The notes: generated from the sequence alone by a model not told the origin. A stretch of DNA of 64,000 bases from Sthenelais limicola (GCA_942159475.1 OW804097.1:10231172-10295171), one strand, 5' to 3'. Numbered from the stretch's first letter, positions 10,780 through 42,569 are shown. Program-made: numbers and translations.

Positions 10780-11724
10780 GGTTATTGTGCAGTTGTAATA
10801 TGAAATAGCAAACATTTGCCGGATAATGTATTTCATGAAACGTAGGCATTATCTATAGGTACAATTGGTACAAATACAACATTACTCCTTTACATCCTTC
10901 AATCCTGGGATGGTTAAATCAAAACTGACATATTAAACAGGACAGGACCAGTTGCGTAACAAATCCTTACTTAATAGTTTCTTTCCTTAGCTACTTTTCC
11001 TTGCTAAGCAGCTGGTAAGGAGCTTTTAGGAAAGTAATCTGCTATACAGTCAATGCTACTTTGTATTTCTACAGTAGGAATTACCTACATAAGCAAGGAC
11101 AAAAAGGCTAAAACAAACATTAATGTTGTTTTTTTGTTTTTAAATGCTTTATTCATCACGACATTATGTACAGTTTACACTTTATCTCAGTACATGATGA
11201 TTTACATTTTATAAGTGAATTATTTTCACGATACTAATTTTAGAAATATTAAAGTACATAAAAGTCACACCTGTGTCACACCTGCGCTGTGTCACATCAA
11301 TTCATGACAAACAAATTATCATTTGATAATTTAGACACATTCATCTTATTCATATATCGTGTTCGCTATAATCTCTACGTCAACGACATAAGGACACCTA
11401 CACCATTTCAATAACATTATATCAGTATTTCCCATCACAGATTACAATAATGGGTTTGGGAGGTCCCACAGTTCTCCATTGTCGTGGAAGATTCCAATAC
11501 ACATTCTGTTCACAATGTAATGATATGTTATACACCGTGCCCCAGTCCCCTCCCTATATATGATTATTTTATTACAGCAATACTAGCGCCGTAATGCGTC
11601 CATTACAGATATATGTGGTATTAATTTGTGGGAAATGACCAGAGGGCTTCTCCCTCGCCACAGCCAACCTGTGTACTTTAATCTCGTTGCTATAGCAAAC
11701 GCCATCAAAGTAATCAGGTGATTG

Positions 11725-11815
11725 TCATGTATAACAGGAAAATAAGTCAAAAGTCACAAAAGGGGATATTTTTCAAAATGTTATAGCACGAGAACCGTTG
11801 CTTTGTATGTTCCCA
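11725..11815 (-). mobile_element. MITE-2 fragment
   Basis: ACAGGAAAATAAGTCAAAAG and GATATTTTTCAAAATGTT only; followed by a MITE-1. Confidence 0.6.
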
Positions 11816-11839
11816 TTTTCCCCCCAATCCTCTCAAATA

Positions 11840-12240
11840 ATCCAAATTTAAGAAACCGAAATCATGGTTCAAAATACAGTTCAACATAACAGGTGAGCCT
11901 GTTCCCATCAAGGCAACCCCAGATATACCTAGTAATTGTCATTTCTCAGACTAATTTAGCAGAACAAATAGATGTATGTGGGTCAGATTTTCAGAAAATG
12001 TACAATTGGCAGCTCTACACATTTAGGAAGTTCTGCTAAATTAGGCTGAAAAATCATGAATCCCGGGTATATCTGAGTATATTTGGTATCGCATATTGAT
12101 TTAAAGTATCAGTTCTGTTATGTTAAACTGCATTTTGAAACTCATTTTTGATTTAAATGGGGGTTATTTCAGAGGATTGGTGAAGGCGAATTGTACATTT
12201 TCTGAAAATTTGACTCATGTGTAGACCTGCACGTGATTAA
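11840..12240 (-). mobile_element. MITE-1 copy split by another MITE-1
   Basis: Fragment 11840-11978 resumes after 12217 (TGTAGACCTGC matches the family's GTGTAGAGCTGCC). The interior copy is in opposite orientation. Confidence 0.65.
11979..12217 (+). mobile_element. MITE-1 copy inserted in a MITE-1
   Basis: Complete B-type copy with TG on both flanks, located inside an older copy. Confidence 0.85.
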
Positions 12241-13034
12241 ACGTAATTATTGCTGTAGTGTCAGTCTACTGCATGGCACCTTTATGTCTGGTGCACCGCC
12301 AGTGAGGTGTATCAGGTACATGTATACACATAGGCAGTCTGGCTACTGTACTGTACTGGAAAAACAATCATTGTGATTAATAGATGAGAGAACGGATAAT
12401 GTTGTTTTTTTAAACAGATTTTATTTCGAAACCATTTTCACATTAGTGATACCTTTAGCTACCTTTCAATGTTCGAAAATATTTCTGTTGCAAAATACAA
12501 AATTATAAAAAGAAAAATAGTAATCAACAATGTTGACAATGTTATTGTTCCGTTGTCCTGGAAACGACTTAGGAATTTAATCATATAGATTTGTAACAGG
12601 GATATAGAAATGTAATTAATTGATTAATAATTATGATAATAACAGGGACAAGTATACAGATTAATATCATGCTTTGACTCCCATGTGATGATCATCATAT
12701 TTTAATCGACATTGTTTATGTTTTCATAGGAAGCATTTCACTATAATATACTATTCTCAGCGGTCCAAGAGAGAGTACAAATGTACGTTGGTATTAATAA
12801 TCATATCCTTCTAAAGAAATACATTATTACTGCGCCAAAATCTGTTTGTAGCGCGACCCCCCCCCCCTCCCCCACCCCACATACATACTAGTTATTAAAA
12901 AGAATTATTCGTTCTTTCGTTAGAGTTCTAACTTTATATTGGTATCAAGAAGATGATTAATAAGAACAGGTAAAAAATGGAACATGGTCCATGTAAACAC
13001 CCCACAGTGCATGGAGCCATTGAAGCTATTTTAC

Positions 13035-13112
13035 ACCCATTGTAGAAGCCCAGAAGGCAGGTTATATTCGAAGAAAGGATTTTTTTTTTTAAAAAAAACA
13101 AATAAAAACAAA
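13035..13112 (+). mobile_element. retroposon 3' tail
   Basis: TGTAGAAGCCCAGAAGGCAGG then T and A runs. The GCC..GA.GGCAGGTTA core recurs at 17792 and 26568, so this is a small repeated 3' end. Confidence 0.35.
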
Positions 13113-13300
13113 CTTTACATTCAAACATGTTTTGAAAATGATGTTCAAAATAAAGTGGGTATGGAAAGGATGGAAAAGGATGCACTCACCTGTTTTCTGT
13201 AGACAAGGAAATACAAATGTTTTAAAAAATACAAATAGGCTAGGCCTATTATGTCAATTACATTTCAAAATTAATAATTTGAATATCTTTCTCTTTGCAG

Positions 13301-13707
13301 CGACTGAGCCCCTGGAGTTATCATTCGAGATGAGCCGCCTCCACAGCTGTTCCAGCAACGACTCCCTCCCTCCGATACCAAAATCACTCCGCCGGAAGTT
13401 GATTGCCCCCATCGACGAATCACCGGAAAAGGAAACGCATCCCGACTGTCCACCCAGCCCCAACATCTCCGAAGCGTTGGACTACCCCGACACCTTCATC
13501 TCAGAAATAGTTCCCAAGGAAAATTGGTCAAATAACGAAAAAGAATCCAAAAATAACAATGATTATAATAAGATGAGGCAATATGAGCCCTCCTACGAAA
13601 CTATGCTTAAAAGGAGTTCACAGCTTTGGAGAGACGTACAGAGAGAGAAGGAGGAGAAGGGAACGGTGGATCACAAGAAAATGACAACATTGAAGATTTT
13701 CTTGTAG
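13301..13707 (+). CDS. LURAP/FAM89-like adaptor, terminal exon
   Basis: The acceptor TTTCTCTTTGCAG precedes 13301. The exon begins with the last two bases of a codon, which fits the one base left by the exon ending at 3676; the junction codon becomes TCG (Ser). It encodes about 135 residues: an acidic/hydrophobic start (TEPLELSFEMSRLHSCSSND), then SLPPIPKSLRRKL, a Pro/Ser/Asp region, an Asn/Lys-rich region, and a charged segment ending RDVQREKEEKG. The TAG stop is at 13705-13707. The last residues KIFL could serve as a hydrophobic PDZ ligand, as LURAP1 also ends in a short hydrophobic tail; this is inference. A 52-bp repeat array starts 15 bp after the stop, and no AATAAA is seen before it. 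Confidence 0.7.
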
Positions 13708-13721
13708 ATGAATATTTCATA

Positions 13722-14302
13722 CAGTATAGGCTCAGAGTTGAGACAGTCTCTTCAAACTGAGGGAAAGCCCCTACAGTATAGGCTCAGAGTTGAGACAGTC
13801 CCTTCAAACTGAGGGAAAGCCTCTTCAGTCTAGGCTCAAAGTTGAGACAGTCCCTTCAAACTGAGGGAAAGCCTCTTCAGTCTAGGCTCAAAGTTGAGAC
13901 AGTCCCTTCAAACTGAGGGAAAGCCTCTTCAGTCTAGGCTCAGAGGTGAGACAGTCCCTTCAAACTGAGGGAAAGCCTCTCCAGTATAGGCTCAGAGGTG
14001 AGACAGTCCCTTCAAACTGAGGGAAAGCCTCTCCAGTATAGGCTCAGAGGTGAGACAGTCCCTTCAAACTGAGGGAAAGCCTCTCCAGTATAGGCTCAGA
14101 GCTGAGAGAGTGCCTTCAAACTGAGGGAAAGCCTCTCGCTGGAAACCTCACAATGCTATTATAATTCCATTAAGACCGCATAATACCGTTAGAATCCCAT
14201 TAGGACGCCTATAGTATTGGGCTAGAAAAGCCATTAGCGTAATAGGCGTCCAATCACTGGCATACTATTCTTATCTGATCAGAGAGGCTTTGAGCCTAGG
14301 CT
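13722..14302 (+). mobile_element. family K element with eight 52-bp units
   Basis: Starts CAGTATAGGCTCA 15 bp after the LURAP-like stop codon, with eight tandem 52-bp units to about 14135, then the body (GCCATTAGCGTAATAGGCGT) and the inverted end TGAGCCTAGGCT. A TA microsatellite follows. Confidence 0.75.
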
Positions 14303-14303
14303 T

Positions 14304-14334
<31 letters not shown>

Positions 14335-14342
14335 TATTATAT
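14304..14342. repeat. TA microsatellite
   Basis: TA repeats with one AA interruption, at the end of the family K element. Confidence 0.85.
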
Positions 14343-14379
14343 GAGTTATATTTTATATAACAGCGATTATTGTGATATT

Positions 14380-14800
14380 GTTGGCCCCTAGCGGATGTTG
14401 TTTATTGTATTGATGGGGTGACACGATGGATCATTTCACTTAATCCATTTAGTTTATTTTGTTATACAATTATTTGATTATTAATAATTGAAGCACAGAG
14501 ATAGTTTCATTAATTTTCTTGATAACCTGCATGGTAGTATGGAAAACTACCAAAAATAATTCTGGAAAGGATCACTCAGACCTCTATGTAAAGCATAATT
14601 GGGATAGTTATAGTTATAAAAAAGAAATGTAAAAAAAAATGAAATAAAATTGCAAAGGCATTCAATGTACACATGCATTATGTCCATTGACTTGACTTGA
14701 CTCAACTCTACTTGTAATTTTCAATAGATTGTATTTTTCATTTATCATTTTAAAGCAATTCATAAAGATGAATGTATGTGTAAAGTCATTGGTCCATACA
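14380..14800. other. intergenic DNA, nothing recognised
   Basis: AT-rich; no exon-like frame, TIR or repeat was recognised. Confidence 0.4.
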
Positions 14801-14809
14801 TTCCAACTA

Positions 14810-15165
14810 TAGGGGACTTGCATGTCCGCCATCTTGAATCCTAATTCGCACGGAATTATGGGTGTTATATAATAGAGTAAACACCATAGCCACCATTCTA
14901 TGATCAGCATGGGATAGTCATCAGTGGATCGATTTAAATTTTTGATGCATGACATGCTAACACAATTATTCATCTTTCCCATCATGAATTTGCATTTCAT
15001 AGATCGTTTATACAACCTACAGGATTAATTTTCGAAACCGAAAATCTGCATAATTTATTTCATAAAAATGTTGCTAAATATTTGTACGGTATGTCAGATT
15101 TAAAGTGAATCTGTCCCAGCATGCACTGTAACAGACATGAGCAGTAGCACATGCAAATCCCCCTA
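14810..15165 (-). mobile_element. MITE-4 copy
   Basis: TA|GGGGACTTGCATG ... CATGCAAATCCCCC|TA. The interior contains AGCATGCACTGTAACAGACA as in the two copies at 47-49 kb. Confidence 0.75.
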
Positions 15166-15191
15166 TAAGAAGGTGCTTCTATATTCCCACT

Positions 15192-15414
15192 GATTTTCAT
15201 TTTTGAAAAAAATTACCAGTAAAGTAACTAAATATACTCCATACGAACGACTTCAAAACGAAAGGATATATTTAATACAGTCCTGAAATTTGATACATGG
15301 ATTGATATGAGTATAAGTGCCTAAAAAATCAGAACATTTCAATAAAGAGAACTTGCGAAAAAACACAAAATATCAATTTTGCGACTTGTGACTCATTTTC
15401 TTGGAACACATCAC
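15192..15414 (+). mobile_element. MITE-2 right half
   Basis: From TTACCAGTAAAGTAACTAAA to CTTGGAACACATCAC. Confidence 0.75.
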
Positions 15415-15668
15415 ATATTTCAGAAAGCTCAGACATGTGCCTTCCATTTTGAATTTAGTGTATGCGATGTGTTATATAATTCACTCAATTGTCATTTATA
15501 AACATAGATTCTGACTGCCTATATTTTAGTTTTGTTATTGTTAGGCCTATTATTGTCATAATGCATGTGCATTTTATCGATCTCCTAAATTTAAATTCAA
15601 ATTTACTTCATATAATGTGTTCATTTCAAATGTCTATCTCTTGTCAACCTTAGAATTGCATTGTAATA

Positions 15669-15801
15669 CAGTCAAACCTGTCTATAACGTGCACCCAAGT
15701 GGCTTGTTTAACTGTTCATAATAGCGAGGTGTTCGGATTGAAGAATGTCTATAATGAAAAATGAACAGTAAAAGGTCTGCACCAAAGTGTCCTTAATACA
15801 A
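15669..15801 (+). mobile_element. pogo/Tigger-like fragment
   Basis: CAGTCAAACCTGTCTATAAC is the widespread terminal sequence of Tigger-type elements; GTGTCCTTAATACAAG near the end matches their inner end. The right side is cut by a MITE-1. Confidence 0.5.
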
Positions 15802-16038
15802 GGGTCAGATTTTCAGAAAATGTACAATTCACAGCTGTACACATTTAGTATATTCTGCTAAATTAGGCTGCAATTCAGTCGATACTAGGTAAATTCGAGT
15901 ATATTCGGCATTGCATTGATTCTAGCAATCTGTTTGGTTAGGTTGAACTGTATTTTGAACTTTATTTTCGTCTGGAATCTGGGTTATTTGAGAAGAGTTG
16001 GTGAAAGTGAATTGTACATTTTCTGCCGATTTCATCCA
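15802..16038 (+). mobile_element. MITE-1 copy (A), variant right end
   Basis: GGGTCAGATTTTCAGAAAAT ... TTTTCTGCCGATTTCATCCA; inserted at the end of a Tigger-like fragment. Confidence 0.8.
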
Positions 16039-16245
16039 TAAGTCATAATATATATTGAAAAAAATAACAGCAATCCAAGGCGCTCTTGGAAGATCTATGC
16101 TCGCACAGAAAGTGACATGACCTTTTTCCTATGTAACTGTATTGAAAGTTGGAAATAAAAATACTTATATATATATTCATTAAGGTAAATTTGTTCAGAT
16201 TTTCTCATCGTAATAACGGAGGCAGAAGCTTTAACAGAGTCTATG

Positions 16246-16485
16246 TGGGTCAGATTTTCAGAAAATGTACAATTGGCAGCTGTACACATTCAGTAAATAC
16301 TGCTAAATTAGGCTGAAAAATGATGAATACTGTGCATATCTGAGTATATTTGGTATCGCATTGATTTATGTATTGATCAGTTCTGTTATTTTAAACCGCA
16401 TTTTGAAGCTCATTTCTGTCTTAAATATGGGTTATTTGAGAGGATTGGTGCAGACGAATTGTACATTTTCTGAAAATCTGACCCA
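16246..16485 (+). mobile_element. MITE-1 copy (B)
   Basis: Both TIRs intact; TG on both flanks. Confidence 0.9.
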
Positions 16486-16489
16486 TGTA

Positions 16490-17520
16490 AGCACAAGGAA
16501 CAGATAACGGATGTCTGTGGTAAAAAAAATATTTTGACGATGGAAGCTATTTCTGAAAGAATATATATTATATATAACTGGTTCTTATACGATATGGTGA
16601 CTTTGTAATCATCATATTTCCTCGTTACATGAGACATTGACTCACTTGTTATGAAATAAACTTATTCAACATGGATTATAATGAGTTTCTTTTATATTTT
16701 TGTTTTATTTAATCAGGATGTTTATACAAGTCAAACTATAATAATCAAGTATGAAATACCCGTACAGTGAAAATCATTTTGACACATACTCATGGGTTTA
16801 ATACAACAAGGAATAGCCATGGTTTTCCGCCCACTGCTGTGTCTAACTATTGACTAATCTACTGCTAGTATGGTTATTATTATGATTCAGGCCCAAAATA
16901 GTTGGGAAATAAAACCTTTTCAAAAAAAGAAAATCTAAAGTAAATATATCATGTTGTATTGGTTAAAGCAGTCCGGCCACTGTCGATGAAAGCGTGTCGA
17001 TGTATTGATGAAGGAATTGGTGAGAATGGGAGAGGGTTATGCACTTGTCAATTGCAACCCAATTCAATGAAGGTGTTATTGATAATAATTTTAGAAAATT
17101 ATCGCCAACTTGTCGCCAATCTTGTTGTCGAACTGCTAAAAGCTCCAAAATACAGCAAGATAGAATAGTAAAATACGTTGGCCTGTACTTCAAATCATCG
17201 GGTTCTAAATTGTTTATTTCAGTATTAAGTTAGTATATTTCTTTTTGTATAATAAACTCTGGTTGGTATGATGCTAAGCAACGTAAGAAAACATCGACCA
17301 TGTTGACACGCATATTTATTACCATGATTAGATGTATGGTCTTTGTAATAAAAAATAAAAATACTTAAGTGATAATACATGTTTTACCCATGTTCTGTTT
17401 CTTAGTGCATATATATTAGTGTTTTATACTTCCAGATGAGAAAAATGTGAAGCATTTGATATTGTTACGTTTATATTCAGTATGTGAGTATAGGGTGAGA
17501 CCTACAGGTTATAATTAACA
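16490..17520. other. intergenic DNA, nothing firm
   Basis: Short open frames overlap on both strands at 16960-17230 (71-76 codons each), without splice context or known motifs. No gene is called. Confidence 0.4.
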
Positions 17521-17524
17521 CAAA

Positions 17525-17761
17525 TGGGTCAGATTTTCAGAAATTGTACAATTCGCCATCCCCAATCCTCTCAAATAACCCACATTTAGGACAAAAATAA
17601 GCTTCAAAATGCAGTTTGAATTAAAAGAACTGATACTTTAAATCAATGTTATCCCAAATATACTTAGATACACCAAATATTCATCATTTTTCAGTCAAAT
17701 TTAGCCGAATTTCCTAAATATGTACATCTGGCAATTGTACAGTTTTTGAAAATCTGACCCA
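17525..17761 (-). mobile_element. MITE-1 copy (B)
   Basis: Both TIRs present; AA on both flanks. Confidence 0.88.
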
Positions 17762-17789
17762 AATGATGAAACCGAAATAAATGTTTTAG

Positions 17790-17872
17790 CATTGTAGAGG
17801 CCAGGACGGCAGGTTAAGGAAATAAAGTGGATTTGCAAAAAAGAAAAAAAAGAAAAAAAAAAGAAAAAAGAA
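17790..17872 (+). mobile_element. retroposon 3' tail
   Basis: GTAGAGGCCAGGACGGCAGG, then GAAATAAAGTGG and a long A-rich run; same family as 13035 and 26565. Confidence 0.4.
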
Positions 17873-18014
17873 TACCATTAGGCCTGCGTCTCTCGTCCGG
17901 CATTTTTAAACACATGGAATCCCTGATTAAAGATAACATTACTGAATAGGACACTGCATAGCAAAATAACAAGGGCACTAAATAATATAATCATTTAGTC
18001 AGTCAAAGCACACA

Positions 18015-18226
18015 ACCTCTGAGATCAGATAAGAATGGCATCCCAGTGATTGGACGCCCACTGCTCTGATGACTCTCCTGGCCCGGGAGTAGGCATCCTA
18101 ATGGGATTATAATAGCATTTTGCTGTCCTAATTTGCGGCCCCAATGCGGTTTGGAGTGAGAGGCTTACCCTCAGTCACTCCCGTCCCTCAGTTTGAAGGG
18201 ACTCTCTCAACTTTGAGCCTAGACAG
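18015..18226 (-). mobile_element. family K element, single unit
   Basis: Reverse-oriented: CTGAGATCAGATAAGAATGG ... AACTTTGAGCCTAGAC. Confidence 0.7.
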
Positions 18227-18577
18227 TATAAGAAGTACTTGGAAAACTGGAATAAAACAGTACAAAATTCGGCGATGAGTGTCGAGTTAATTGTGCACTG
18301 CCTTCCCTCTAAGAGAGTTAGATGTCAGATGTATTTCGTAACTTCTCTCCCTCTATAAGAAGGGGAACTGACAACATAGAGGTGTGAACAGTGATTGTTC
18401 AGAACATGCCCGGTATGTGCACAAGTATGGCTCATCGCCTGGCCTTGGCTGAGATAAACAGGGTGTATATATCCTGCGCCATGGGCTGATGCAATGCCAC
18501 ACCCATGCAGTGCCGCCATCTAACGTCTATTGATGGCATCACATGACCGACAAGGCGCCAAGCATAATGCAGCTATA

Positions 18578-18819
18578 TGGGTCAGATTCTCAGAAAATGT
18601 ACAATTCGCCTTCACCAATCCTCTCAAATAACCCACATTTAACACAAAAATGAGCTTCAAAATTCAGTTTAACATAACAGAACTGATACTTTAAATCAAT
18701 GCAATACCAAAATTAATATACTCAGATTTACCCGATATTCATCATTTTTCAGCCTAAATTAGCAGAATTTACTAAATGTGTAGAGCAGCCAATTGTACAT
18801 TTTCTGAAAATCTGCCCCA
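18578..18819 (-). mobile_element. MITE-1 copy (B)
   Basis: Both TIRs present; TA on both flanks. Confidence 0.88.
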
Positions 18820-19014
18820 TATAGACATGATGCACTTTTTTCCCAGCGTCCTGTAAGTCAAGAATGTTCTAAATTCTTTCAGATTGTACTTTTTGATATG
18901 GTTTCGAATGGTTTTCCGACAATGGGTCCTTGATTCCTAAAGTTTAAGAAGATGATAGAGTCAGACTGAAAAAAGTGAGATTTTGGCGCGTTCTCTAAAT
19001 AATTGTTTTGCAAG

Positions 19015-19170
19015 ATAATACAATTTTACACCAAGCGGATGAGGTAAAACATGCTTTAATACTCTATCTGGGCGACTCAACTCTCGACAACTGGCCGTAC
19101 CAGCTTTGTGTAGCGGTAGCTAAGCAACATGAAGCAACGCTGTGCCTACTACTGAAATCCAATCCGGTAG
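19015..19170 (+). CDS. possible orphan exon, SGNH-hydrolase-like
   Basis: An open segment follows GTTTTGCAAG and precedes TAG|GTAAAG; with these sites it is 156 bp (52 codons) in symmetric phase 1. The peptide includes KHALILYLGDSTLDNWPYQL followed by CVAVAKQHEATLCLLLKSNP. GDSTLDN after a hydrophobic strand resembles block I of SGNH/GDSL hydrolases, where the Ser would be the nucleophile. No partner exon was found, so it may be a decayed gene fragment or chance. Local composition is less AT-rich than its surroundings. Confidence 0.25.
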
Positions 19171-19447
19171 GTAAAGACTCTATTCGGTTCACATATATAA
19201 CAACTAATATCAACCATATATGAATGTATTTATCAAATGACAGTTATCATAAACATTATTTTTTATTGGAATAGATTAACGGAATCGGAGAAATGAGAAG
19301 TGATATAAATGTGTTATCCCGTCTCTTTGTTCTTAGTCTATGTGCATAAAGATTCTTTTCAGGACTAGGCGATTCTCTTAGAGAAAATGACTCAGACTAT
19401 ATGTCAAAGGAGAATTTGAACTGAGACTTGAATATGTAAATGATATA

Positions 19448-19685
19448 TGGGTCAGATTTTCAGAAAATGTACAATTGACAGCTCTACACATTTAGTAAAT
19501 TCTCCTAAATTAGGCTGAAAAAATGGTAAATACCGGGTATATCTGAGTATATTTGGTATTGCCGTGGTTTACAGTATCAGTTCTGTTATGTTAAACTGCA
19601 TTATGAAGCTAATTTCTATCTTAAATTTCTGTTATTTGAGAGGATTGGTGAATGCGAATTGTACATTTTCTGGAACTCTGACCCA
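19448..19685 (+). mobile_element. MITE-1 copy (B)
   Basis: Both TIRs present; TA on both flanks. Confidence 0.88.
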
Positions 19686-19874
19686 TATGCTCGACTGTCT
19701 GACTTATCTATCCTAATGAACATATTGTGAATTATTTATTACTCAGATATGTTGTAAACCATCTCAATTAGCTGTTTGTAATTGTAATTGCATAATAATA
19801 AATTATGCCAAGTAACTGACTACCAGAATCAAATCTATGTACCTTCTATTAATGCCCTAGCTCTTTAATTTTGT

Positions 19875-19965
19875 TATAATCACAAGCTGGGCTCATTCGA
19901 AGATCCTAGGTCACACTGGGAAAATGTATCACCCAGCTGAAATAAAATCTTTAAAAAAAAATTAT
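19875..19965 (+). mobile_element. retroposon 3' tail
   Basis: CACCCAGCTGAAATAAAATC followed by TTTAAAAAAAAA, an AATAAA-plus-A-tail end. Confidence 0.35.
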
Positions 19966-20068
19966 GTATAACTAGGTTCTTTAGTTATAATGTGTGCTTA
20001 TAATAAGTAGAGTTTATTGTAATGGTATCAACAGCAACGCAAGAACACGTACATTCGCAAGGCGGACA

Positions 20069-20270
20069 TGGGTCAATTTTTCAGAAAATGTACAATTCAC
20101 CTTCGCCAATCCCCTCAAATAACCTACATTTAAAACAAAAATCAGGTTCAAAATACAGTTCAACATAACCAGACAGATTTATTAAATGAATACCATAGAG
20201 AATACATTCAGATATACCTAGCATTTAGCTGTGAATGTGTAGATTGTACATTTTCTGAAAATCTGACCCA
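20069..20270 (-). mobile_element. MITE-1 copy, short form
   Basis: 202 bp, TIRs intact, CA on both flanks; interior matches the 1873-2106 variant. Confidence 0.88.
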
Positions 20271-20413
20271 CATGCGTTTTTTTCACTTGTTAAATATTAC
20301 TTGGCTGGTAAATTGTATGAAAAAAAAATATAAAAAAATAGAGGTATTTTTATTCAGATTAACCAACGCATGTCGGAAGAAGGTAGAAATTTTAACGGTG
20401 TAATTCTTGTATA

Positions 20414-20651
20414 TGGGTCAGATTTTCAGAAAACGTACAATTCACCTTTCCCAATCTTCTCAAATAACCCAAATTTTAGACGAAAATAAAGTTCAAAACA
20501 CAGTTCAATCTAACCAAACAGATTGCTAGAATCACTGCAAAGCCGAATATACTCGAATTTACCTAGTATTGTCCAAATTGCAGCCGAATTTAGCCGAATT
20601 TACTAAATGTATACAGCTGCCAATTGTACATTTTTGGGACGATCTGACCCA
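20414..20651 (-). mobile_element. MITE-1 copy (A)
   Basis: Both TIRs present; TA on both flanks. Confidence 0.88.
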
Positions 20652-20976
20652 TATACAGATACTGATATATTAGGACTTTGAAATGTATCTTCATATAAAC
20701 CTCATATTTTGTCTTAAATGTGGGTTGATTGAGAGGAAACATTTAAATTTAATAATTATATGATTACAAGACAACAATTCTTCGTTACATTGAAAATGAA
20801 TTGTATCTCAACAAGTCATAATTATGAAGATTTGTTCAAAACAAAAACTTATTGTTCAGGAATAATAGTGTACATATGTGTGTGTTTGATTTTATTGAAC
20901 AGAATACATACATGTTGACTGAATCCTTTGTAAAAGAACTCTAAACAAGTATTGCCTCATCAATGATCGATAACCG

Positions 20977-21214
20977 GGTAAGATTCTAAGAAAATATAAT
21001 CTTCACTTCAACTAACAAATTCTCTGAAATAATGCAAATTTCAGACGAAAATAAAGTTCAAAATATAATTCAACCTAACCAAACAGATTGCTAGAATCAA
21101 TGCAATGCCAAATATACTCGAATTTACCAAGTATTGACCAAATTGTCACATGGTTTAGAAGAACTAACTAAATGTGAACAGCTGCCAATTGTACATTTTC
21201 TGAAAATCTGACCC
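20977..21214 (-). mobile_element. MITE-1 copy (A), eroded left end
   Basis: GGGTAAGATTCTAAG at left, clean GAAAATCTGACCCA at right. Confidence 0.75.
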
Positions 21215-21328
21215 AACCACAACATCGAGGCCTGAGTAATACAGAATGAACATTTGTTTCATGTATATTCGATATTTCGACTATTTAGTGAAACTGAGCA
21301 TGACTATCATTTATCAAACACCTTTCAA

Positions 21329-21411
21329 TAGGAGCGTATGACCGCCATTTTGAATTTAGATTCGCATGGAATTATGGCAATGATGGTACCGTATGAAATC
21401 TATAGAAAACG
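21329..21411 (-). mobile_element. MITE-4 fragment
   Basis: CGCCATTTTGAATTTAGATT and CGCATGGAATTATGGCAATG match one end of the family. Confidence 0.55.
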
Positions 21412-21638
21412 TTTGATTCCAGACCCCATCTGCATCACTTTTTTTGTCAAAACATCTTTTTTTGCCATTTTCCCGAAAAATATTTCTCCTCTAATGCCAA
21501 AACAAAAATCAGAATCAGGTATTTTCTCTGCTTGGCGTCAGACAATTATATTCCAGTTTTGAGTTTTGATGCTTAACGTTTAATATACTTTCAGGTTAGA
21601 CATCAGATAAAGATTCATTCTATTCATCTACATCTATT

Positions 21639-21875
21639 TGGGTCAGATTTTCAGAAAATGTACAATTCAGTTTCACTAATCCTCTCAAATAACCCAAATT
21701 TCAGACGAAAATAGAGTTCAAAATACAATTTAACCTAACGCAACAGATTGCTAGAATCAATGCAATGCCGAATATACTCGAATTTACCTAGTATTGGCCG
21801 AATTGCAGTCTAATTTAGCAGAATTTACTAAATGTGTAGAGCGGCCAATTGTACATTTTCTGAAAATCTGACCCA
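21639..21875 (-). mobile_element. MITE-1 copy (A)
   Basis: Complete copy; its right flank (about 40 bp) is also found next to the copy at 30742-30979. Confidence 0.88.
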
Positions 21876-22118
21876 TATTCCTCTTCCTTGTTTCCTTCTT
21901 TTCGTCATCATGATCACATATTACTAGACTTCTAAAGTTCTGTCTATAAAGATTTCAAATACTGCAAATGCATCATTTACACAAATGTGATATATGTTTG
22001 GTATTGTTTATTTACAAATATATTCATATTCCACATCGACTGGTCCCAATAATTATGTCTCCCTGTGTAGATATATCTACATTATCTATTGATCTATAAC
22101 ATGTAGCTTTATCTACAT

Positions 22119-22532
22119 ATGTGATGTGTTTTAGGAAAATAAGTCACAAGTCGCAAAATTGATATTTTTCAAAATGATTTTTTCACAAGATCTGTTTATT
22201 GAAATGTTCTGATTTTTAGAGGGTTTAGCACTTATAGTCATATAAATCGATGTAACAAATTTCAGGACATTGTATTAAATATATCCTTGCGTTTTGAAGG
22301 CCTTTGTATGGAGTATATTTAGTTACTTTACTAGTAATTGGTCGCTCAGAAACATTGCAAACTGTTTTTTTCTAAAATAAAAATATCAAAATTAAAATAT
22401 AGAAATACATATATTAGGTGTCCTAGTGTTTACTATCATAAGAATCGGCTTGATCTCCTCTCTTTTCAAATATAATGCTATCTCAAAATCAATATTTTGC
22501 GACTTACGACTCATTTTTCTAAAACGGATCAC
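22119..22532 (-). mobile_element. MITE-2 copy (complete)
   Basis: GTGATGTGTTTTAGGAAAAT ... CTAAAACGGATCAC with ATAT on both flanks; starts about 70 bp past the AGXT2 stop codon and supplies the first sense-strand AATAAA (22200-22195). Confidence 0.88.
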
Positions 22533-22603
22533 ATATTATCTATATTGCTCTATAATTATGTATAAATTGTTCTATAATAATGTATAAATGTATAAAATGT
22601 AGA

Positions 22604-42506
<19,903 letters not shown>

Positions 42507-42569
42507 CTGGAAACAGGAAAACATTCCCTTTAATTCAATTTGCATTAGACTTGTTTATTTGTTTGTTAC

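Larger units (their letters stand above)
3677..13300 (+). other. 9.6-kb intron of the LURAP-like gene
   Basis: GT at 3677 and AG at 13299-13300, phase 1. It contains MITE-1 and MITE-2 copies, a family K element, an intronless secreted-protein gene on the opposite strand, a Penelope-like remnant and low-complexity AT-rich DNA. Nothing else recognisable was found at 5940-6900, 10230-11720 (apart from a short heptamer array) or 12240-13030. Confidence 0.65.

Noticed and set aside
13132..13300. Upstream extension of the terminal LURAP-like exon
   Set aside because: It lies before a strong TTTCTCTTTGCAG acceptor and is AT-rich intron; only 13301-13707 joins in phase with the exon at 3382-3676.
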